In this document: positions 57,500-64,000 of the stretch, in pieces
Position numbering within the stretch: the stretch's first letter is position 1
Layout of the letters: every line of letters starts with the position of its first letter
Assembly: GCA_947561395.2 (NCBI GenBank)
Contig: OX387182.1
Coordinates: 41,099,949 to 41,163,948 of the forward strand
DNA: 64,000 bases
Direction: 5' to 3'
DNA from: Buxus sempervirens
Lineage: Eukaryota > Streptophyta > Magnoliopsida > Buxales > Buxaceae
The notes under the pieces: generated by a model
What the model was told of the DNA's origin: nothing
The model's database searches: none
The model's input: only the letters and a program-made list of their open reading frames with translations
Program-made: the position numbers and the translations under genes

Positions 57500-59100
57500 C
57501 CGCTGTACCTTGGAACTACAGCGAGGGTTATACGACCACTATCCCAGTGGCCAGGAATCAGGGTCAGGAGGAGGTAAACCTCATGACAAGATCCGGGAGG
57601 TGTGTGGAAGGAAAAGAACAAGAAAGGAAAGAGGCAGAGCAAGTCCAGAAGGGGAAGGCCAAAATAGGGGAAGACACCCCTCAGGTCGACAATAAGGAGG
57701 CAGAGGACCTCTTAAGGATACTGAAAAAGAGTGAATTCAATATTGTTGACCAATTAACCAAGGTCCCTGCCCAGATATCAATACTGGGATTATTGCTTAA
57801 TTCAGAAAAGCATAGGGACTCATTAATGAAAGTACTCCAGAGCGCCCATGTGCCCAAAACAATTGAGCCAGACCAGCTCGGCACGATGATCGGCCAGATC
57901 CTATCTCACAATGTAATAAGCTTTTCAGAAAGCGAGATAAGCCCTGGTGGAGGCTATCACATGGACCCTTTGCACATCACTGTGCTCTGTAAGGGTAGCA
58001 TGATAGCCAGGGTCCTAATTGACAATGGGTCAGCCTTAAACGTCTGCCCCCTTGTAACATGTGTGAGGCTTGGTCTGGACCAATCCAAGATAAAGCATAA
58101 CGGGAGGGTTGTAAGAGCTTTCGATAGCTCCAAAACACACTCCCTGGGAGAGATTGAACTACCGATTACCATCGGACCGAATATCTTTAATATCACATTC
58201 GAAGTGATAGATATTCCGGCTGCCTTCAATCTACTTCTGGGAAGGCCGTGGATCCACTCAGCTAAGGCTATACCCTCTACTCTTCATCAAAGAGTAAAAT
58301 TTATAAAAGGCCAAAGGGTAATAACGGTCCTAGCCGAGAACCTAGTCCCTCCCGTCATATCACCTGACGTACCTTTCATTAATGTGGAATTAACGGCAGA
58401 CAAAATTGCCTTTCACTCTTTTCAGTTTGAAACAGTCAACTTCATACCTGGGGGGTGTCTAAAAAAGAAAGAAAGGTTGACCTGCGCCAATAAGATGGTG
58501 GAGAAAGTCTTAAAGGATTGCAATTTCCACCCAGGAAAGGGGTTGGGCATTAACCTGCAAGGAAGGGTGACGCCCATAGAGGCACAGAGGCTAGTCCCAC
58601 GAGTAGGACTAGGGATGAAAATGAGAAGATGGAAGAGGGGACCACAGAAAGAAAATGAGAGGGAAAAGAATCAAGGAAAGTTCCCTCACTTAAGGGAAAC
58701 TTTCCCGAGGCCCTCTCATACCATTCAATTGGCTCCTCCTACAGATTCCTCCAAGCCTCCGTATTTCAATGACAACCCTTTTAGAAAACCTTTTACCTCA
58801 ACCCTTCAACCTTTTATCCCCCTCTCATCCACTTTGGCGCCTAAAGCCACGGGTGAGCCTGAGCTACTGCCACAAGAGCAGCAGGATTTCACAGAAGAGA
58901 CAGGGGCATTCTTTGCGATGGCAGAGGATGAAGGAAGAGAGAAAGCAGAAGAGGAGGTTCCTTTTATCGACTGGGCATCAATTAAGATTCCTGATGAAGT
59001 CACCTCCGAACTCAGCCCCGAAGCAGAAAAGGGCAGTTTTTCAAATCCGGTAATGATGGTATCGGATCAAGAGTTTGAGGAAGAACAGGTTTGCACTATA
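57500..59100 (+). CDS. pro: Tat protease region and linker (fossil)
   Basis: Aspartic protease with the active-site motif VLIDNGSALNVCP (near 58,010-58,050) and the flap-distal LLLGRPWIH motif (near 58,230), as in retropepsins. It is followed by KGLGINLQGRVTPIEAQ, resembling the G-patch-like segment found after protease in some retroelements, and an acidic linker FIDWASIKIPDE. Confidence 0.85.
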
Positions 59101-59649
59101 CCACCTGTTCCAGAGGGCTTTGTACTGAAAAATTGGGAAGAGACCCCTTTGACGTTTGAGGCTGCATATGGTTGGCAATCAGCTGCGGCCTCCAAAAAAA
59201 AACTCCATTAGTGGATTGCCCTTTTCCTGAAGGTTTTAATGAACCTTCATCTTCAGGAAAAGCCTCCCTAGAAGGTTCTAAAAAAAACCAAAAAGATTTT
59301 TCCATTTTTTCTAGAAAATCTAAAGCTTTCAAAATGGTCCAGACTGCTTATGAGCCATATATACAGACTGAATTAGAGCAAGTTGAATACGACTTCGACC
59401 TCGAGCTCGACTTCGACCTAATGGGGATCGAAGAGGAGATCGAGGCCGAAGACGATGACCTTCCAAGAGAAATATCATATCAATTGGAACGTCACGAAAA
59501 GGGTATTCAACCTAATATTGAAGAAACCATTTCCACAAACCTGGGAACTGAAGAGGACCCAAAAATTGTAAAGATTGGTGCATGCTTGTCTGAAATGCAG
59601 CAGAAAGAAATGTCCCAATTCTTGGCCGATTACAAGGACGTGTTCGCAT

Positions 59650-61450
59650 GGTCTTATCGGGATATTCCAGGGTTGGATACAGACATGGTTGTACACAGGC
59701 TGCCAATCCTGCCAGGAGTAAAGCCTATTAAGCAGAAATTGAGAAGGTTGAAACCGGAATGGACTTTGAAAGTCAAAGATGAAGTAGTAAAGCAGTTTCA
59801 AGCCGGGTTTTTGGCGGTGTCCACATACCCTGATTGGCTAGCCAATATAGTCCCAGTTCCAAAGAAGGATGGAAAAGTCAGGATGTGTGTGGATTACAGA
59901 GATTTGAACAAAGCAAGCCCGAAGGATGATTTTCCATTGTCACACATCGACATCTTGGTTGATAATACGGCAGTGCACAGCTTGTTCTCTTTTATGGATG
60001 GCTTTTCCGGATACAACCAAATCAAAATGGCAAAGGAGGATCAAGAGAAAACCGCTTTTATTACTCCTTGGGGAACCTTCCACTACACAGTCATGCCTTT
60101 TGGATTAAGGAATGCCGGGGCAACATATCAGCGAGCCATGACAGCCCTTTTCCATGATATGATCCACAAAGAGATGGAGGTCTATGTGGATGATATGATT
60201 GCCAAATCATGTGAAGAGGAAGACCACTTAATCAATCTAAAGAGGGTATTTGACCGTCTAAGGAAGTACAGCTTAAGGCTTAATCCAGCAAAGTGTGTCT
60301 TTGGAGCCACATCCGGGAAATTGTTAGGCTTCATTGTAAGCAGAAGAGGGATTGAGATAGACCCGTCTAAAGCCAAGGCAATCATTGAGATGCCAGCTCC
60401 TAAGACTGAAAAAGAAGTTAGGGGCTTTCTGGGAAGAATTCAGTATATCAACCGGTTCATAGCACAACTCACTGCTATTTGCGAGCCGATCTTTAAACTT
60501 CTAAGGAAGAATAACCCAACTATATGGAATGAAGATTGCCAACAAGCATTCGACAAAATAAAGGATTATCTGTCAAATCCTCCTGTTCTAGTACCGCCAA
60601 TTCCAGGAAAACCACTGATTCTGTATCTATCAGTTCTAGAAACATCAATGGGATGCGTATTGGGGCAGCACGATGAAACAGGTAGAAAAGAAAAGGCTAT
60701 CTACTATCTGAGCAAGAAATTCACAGATTATGAGACAAGATATTCGCCTTTGGAAAAGACTTGTTGCGCTTTGGTCTGGGCGACTCAAAGGCTTAGGCAC
60801 TATTTCTTAAGCTATTCGACTTTGCTGATCTCAAGGATGGATCAGCTAAAATATCTGTTTGAGAAGCCGGCTTTAACTGGTAGAACAGCAAAGTGGCAGC
60901 TTTTGCTTTCAGAATTCGACCTGACATATGTCACTCAGAAAGCAATCAAGGGTCAGGCAATTGCTGACCACCTAGCTGAGCACCCATTGCCAGATTATCA
61001 ACCTCTTAAAACGAATTTCCCGGATGAGGCTATCTTATTTGCTGAAGAGGAAGAAAGTGAAGACTCCTGGCAGATGTTCTTTGATGGGGCTGCAAATATG
61101 AATGGAAATGGGATCGGCGCAGTATTAGTAAAGCCAGATGGTTCACATATCCCAATCGCAGTGAAATTGAGGTTTCAGTGCACGAACAACATAGCAGAGT
61201 ATGAGGCATGTATAATCGGATTACAAGCTGCTCTGGACCATGATGTTCAAGAACTTGACGTATATGGAGATTCGAGTCTTATCATCTTCCAAACAATTGG
61301 GGAATGGAAAACCAAAGATCATAAATTGATCCCATATCACCAATATTTGGAAGAGATAAGTACCAAATTTACTCGAATTTCTTTTAGCTATATGCCAAGG
61401 GCTAAGAATCAGTTTGCGGATGCCTTGACGACATTAGCCTCAATGGTTAG
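59650..61450 (+). CDS. pol: Tat reverse transcriptase, RNase H and second RNase H (fossil)
   Basis: Reverse transcriptase motifs VRMCVDYRDLNKASPKDDFP, FSFMDGFSGYNQIKMA, FHYTVMPFGLRNAGATYQRA and MEVYVDDMIAKS (catalytic YVDD), then LGFIVSRRGIEIDPSKA. The gypsy RNase H follows around LILYLSVLETSMGCVLGQHD and YYLSKKFTDYETRY. A second RNase H comes next: WQMFFDGAANMNGNGIGAVL, NIAEYEACIIGLQAAL, DVYGDSSLIIFQTIGEW and NQFADALTTLAS, with the D-E-D pattern of an archaeal-type RNase H. That extra domain is the diagnostic trait of Tat elements. Confidence 0.93.
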
Positions 61451-61669
61451 TATTCCAGAAGGGGTAGACATACAACCACTTGAAATTGAAGTCAGAGACG
61501 AACCAGCTTACTGTCTTGTTTTGGAAGAAGCGCAAGAAACAGAAATACCATGGTTCCAAGATATCAAGAATTTCTTGGATAATCGGAATTTTCCAGAAGC
61601 GCTAGTCCCACTGAAAAAAGAACAATACAGAAGTTAGCAGGACAGTTTCTTCTAAGTGGTGGGCAGTTG

Positions 61670-62797
61670 TATAAAAGATCTTACAATAATGTTCTACTCA
61701 GATGCGTCACCAAGGTTGAAGCAGAAAGGTTGATTGAAACAGTACACGGGGGAGTCTGTGAGCCGCACATGAATGGACACATGCTCGCAAGGAAAATATT
61801 GCGATTGGGATATTATTGGTCTACAATGGAGCACGATTGCTGCCTACATGTTAAGAGATGCCATTTGTGCCAAATATATGCTGATAATAAGCATGCACCA
61901 CCAAGTGAACTGCACAGCATGACCTCTCCATGGCCATTCTCTATGTGGGGTATTGATGTCATTGGGATGATTTCTCCAAAAGCATCTAATGGACACCGGT
62001 TCATTCTAGTGGCAATTGATTATTTCACAAAATGGGTTGAAGCTGCTTCATATGCAAATATCACAGGAAACCATGTTCTTAAGTTTCTGAAGCACAACAT
62101 AATTTGTCGCTACGGGTTGCCAAAAGCCATAGTTTCAGACAATGCTTCAAATATTAAGAACAAGGATATGAAGGAGATGTGTGAGCAGTTTCAGATAACT
62201 CATCACAAATCCACCCTTTACAGGCCAAAGATGAATAGAGCAGTAGAAGCGGCAAATAAGAATATAAAGAAAATAATCCAGAAGATGGTGGTAAGCTATA
62301 GAGATTGGCACGAGATGTTGCCATTTGCTCTCCATGCTTACAGAACCTCGATCCGAACTTCTACTGGGGCAACGCCGTATTCCTTGGTTTATGGAACAGA
62401 GGCCGTCTTACCTGTTGAGGTAGAAATCCCTTCATTAAGAGTGCTTATGGAAACAGAGCTTGAAGAGGCTGAATGGGTTCAGTCTAGATATGAGCAACTT
62501 AATCTGATAGAAGAAAAGCGGTTGAATGCGCTTTGCCACGGTCAACTGTATCAGAGGAGAATGGCCAGAGCCTACAACAAGAAAGTAAAGCCCAGAGCTT
62601 TCCAAGTGGGTAATCTAGTCTTAAAGAAGATATTACCATTTCTGGAAGACCCTCGTGGAAAGTTTAAGCCAAATTGGGAGGGACCTTATGTAGTAAAGAA
62701 GATCTTGTCAGGAGGCGCTCTTATCTTGACAGAAATGGATGGGACAGATTTTCCTGAGCCAATCAACTCCGATGCGGTCAAACAATATTTCCCTTGA
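61670..62797 (+). CDS. int: Tat integrase (fossil)
   Basis: Inserts element cDNA into the genome. Zinc site: ETVHGGVCEPHMNGHMLARK then CCLHVKRCHLCQ. Catalytic core: SPWPFSMWGIDVIGMI, RFILVAIDYFTKWVEA (first Asp in WGIDVIG), AIVSDNASNIKN (second Asp) and the region around NRAVEAANKNIKK that should hold the Glu. C-terminal region FQVGNLVLKKILPF...GKFKPNWEGPYVV is the typical gypsy integrase tail. Ends TDFPEPINSDAVKQYFP. Confidence 0.92.
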   Translation, partial: YKRSYNNVLLRCVTKVEAERLIETVHGGVCEPHMNGHMLARKILRLGYYWSTMEHDCCLHVKRCHLCQIYADNKHAPPSELHSMTSPWPFSMWGIDVIGMISPKASNGHRFILVAIDYFTKWVEAASYANITGNHVLKFLKHNIICRYGLPKAIVSDNASNIKNKDMKEMCEQFQITHHKSTLYRPKMNRAVEAANKNIKKIIQKMVVSYRDWHEMLPFALHAYRTSIRTSTGATPYSLVYGTEAVLPVEVEIPSLRVLMETELEEAEWVQSRYEQLNLIEEKRLNALCHGQLYQRRMARAYNKKVKPRAFQVGNLVLKKILPFLEDPRGKFKPNWEGPYVVKKILSGGALILTEMDGTDFPEPINSDAVKQYFP

Positions 62798-63853
62798 AGG
62801 AATATCACAAAGAAATGATCCGAGGCCATTTTTCTTCCTCCCTCACAAATTCTAATATCCCTAGATTAAACCAAGTTGAGCCTGTTCGTGTTTTAAAGAA
62901 CCCAAACTGGAGCTTACAGTCGCGATTGGGGCAGGGTTAATAGAAAAACAAAAAGGGAAATAGAAAAGAAAGGCCAAAAGAAAAAAAAAAAAAAAAAGAA
63001 GGCCAATATTGGGAATGGGGGGTCGCATCCATTATGACTGTAAGCCCAGTTGTCCCATTTTCAAGATGTTAAAATGTTGAGCCTATAATAACCTTTTTTT
63101 CATAAACCCAACCCAGCCTTCATTTCGTCCTATCGATCAAGTCCTCGGTGATCTGGGTGTATCCCTTCAAGCTCGGGATGTTGAAAGGGCAATGACGGAA
63201 TAAACAAGCCGGTCCTAGTGAAAACCGTAACAGGCACTAGGGGCAATATTGGCAGAAAGAAGGCGAAAGAAAAAAAAAGAGAATAAAAGAAAAGGAAGAA
63301 ACAGGAAAAAGGTCACCAACCGTACTTGGGATACAGATTGAACTAAACCGCCCTTTTTCTACGGTTTTGGCAGAAGGGCTATGCAACTGCATATTGAAGA
63401 CGGTTTTGGCTAAACCGTTCTGAATGCGCGGTTTTGCGCAGCAGAAGTGAATTGAGCAGATTTTATGCACAGGACTGAACCAGTAGGCTGGGGCAGGCCC
63501 CCTGAAAGTGGGAAGGAAACTTGGGGATGAGTCTAAGGGTTCCAAGGGGGACGGATTGGCTTCCTCCTCATTAACTGAAACACCCTTTTTGCCCAAACTT
63601 TCTTCAATTCATCCAACTATATGGGATTAAAGCATGATGGACCAATTTACAATAAAAACACACAAAAATGAAAACTATATTTTGGCCGATGATGAGAAAT
63701 CAGTGACTTTTCATTAAAACTGTCAGTTTTTACAAGCATATGAGAGTTCTGAGGCCAATAGTATAAAAACCTACTTTGTATTCTCTATCTTTCCACTAGT
63801 GGAGTTTCTCTTTGTACAGAGGTATAAAAAAGAAAAAAATACAATAAAAGGGG
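62798..63853 (+). other. Tat 3' non-coding region with palindromes
   Basis: Contains the LKxQYF-type stop context, an A-run near 62,980, GA-rich blocks at 63,255-63,310 and AACCG palindromes at 63,345-63,368 and 63,412-63,434 of the U3 type. The polypurine tract and 3' LTR must lie beyond 64,000. The minus-strand open frame 63,237-63,596 runs through the palindromes and is not supported. Confidence 0.6.
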
Positions 63854-64000
63854 CTAATCTCTATCCCCTAGCCTTTCCTCAAGCTCTCTGATCCGGGCCG
63901 CCCGAACCGCCACAAGCCTTTCAGCCCCCTCTGCATCTGGGTCACTGAGGAATGAGATGACGTCATCTGAGAGGGTCTGCCTAGTCCTCATATCTCGGAG
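63854..64000 (-). CDS. C-terminal end of an antisense reading frame in the Tat 3' region
   Basis: Open on the minus strand from the window edge to a TAG at 63,854-63,856 (48 codons seen). It reads RTRQTLSDDVISFLSDPDAE, then GAERLVAVRAARIRELEERL and GDRD: charged, helical, compositionally like real protein and GC-richer than its surroundings. Several Tat-lineage elements are known to carry an extra antisense reading frame between integrase and 3' LTR, and the position fits. The N-terminal part lies outside the window. I do not know its function. Confidence 0.55.
   Translation of the reverse strand, partial: LRDMRTRQTLSDDVISFLSDPDAEGAERLVAVRAARIRELEERLGDRD

Larger units (their letters stand above)
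48825..64000 (+). mobile_element. Tat-lineage Ty3/gypsy element, near complete, 3' end outside window
   Basis: Parts in order: 5' LTR 48,825-51,237; PBS 51,240-51,257; leader with conserved block 51,838-52,075 and palindromes 52,852-52,940; tandem repeats 53,668-54,998; gag from 55,438; protease about 57,960-58,260; reverse transcriptase and RNase H about 59,650-61,000; second RNase H about 61,050-61,450; integrase about 61,740-62,790; non-coding 3' region with palindromes and an antisense reading frame. The second, archaeal-type RNase H and the tRNA-Arg-type PBS place it in the Tat lineage. Coding sequence is spread over about four frames, so about three breaks, though family members also use splicing or frame changes. 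Age cannot be judged without the 3' LTR. It inserted in a Del-like LTR. Confidence 0.93.

Noticed and set aside
63237-63596. 119-residue minus-strand frame
   Set aside because: Runs through palindromes and GA-rich low-complexity sequence; composition looks random, unlike the frame ending at 63,854.

Overview
Nuclear DNA of a land plant, almost certainly a seed plant with a large, retrotransposon-rich genome. The signs are Tat-lineage Ty3/gypsy elements with a second RNase H and a tRNA-Arg-type primer site, plant Copia, a CACTA transposon, plant LINE tails and plant-type introns. I cannot name the species. Nearly everything here is mobile DNA nested in mobile DNA. Host coding sequence is limited to two short exon pairs from two genes I do not recognise: 6.0-6.5 kb (minus strand) and 38.0-38.6 kb (plus strand).

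Layout. 0-4.9 kb: a Tat-like 'group B' LTR cut by the window edge, inserted in a Del/Tekay-like LTR. 6.0-6.5 kb: last two exons of a host gene. 6.6-28.6 kb: a decayed minus-strand gypsy element (3' LTR, polypurine tract, integrase remnants, tandem arrays), interrupted by a group B solo LTR (11,470-28,071). That solo LTR is itself interrupted by a 14.15-kb gag-only Tat element (12,788-26,940, minus), whose 5-bp target duplication GTAAC is intact. 28.6-36.7 kb: a group B fragment and Del-like LTR pieces; one piece is split by a group A solo LTR, which is split by a 2.2-kb non-autonomous CACTA element. 36.7-39.5 kb: intron-like DNA with two host exons. 39.5-48.4 kb: a LINE tail split by a Copia element, which is split by a Del-like solo LTR; then a second LINE fragment. 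48.4-64 kb: the start of a Del-like LTR, split by a near-complete autonomous-type Tat element (5' LTR, PBS, leader, tandem repeats, gag, protease, RT, RNase H, second RNase H, integrase, 3' region with an antisense reading frame). This element runs off the window.

How the parts relate. The Tat element at 48.8 kb and the gag-only element at 12.8-26.9 kb are cousins. They share PBS, gag core, LTR ends, a U5 RNA hairpin and a roughly 240-nt leader block. The gag-only element could therefore have moved using enzymes from an element like the first. Comparing the Tat-type LTRs gives the most striking pattern in the window: palindrome cassettes that keep their position (upstream of the TATA box, again downstream of it in group B, and again in the leader) while their sequence is swapped or shared between families. 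A conserved U5 hairpin with compensating base changes and a conserved leader block with a self-complementary 8-mer are also good candidates for undescribed functional RNA elements.
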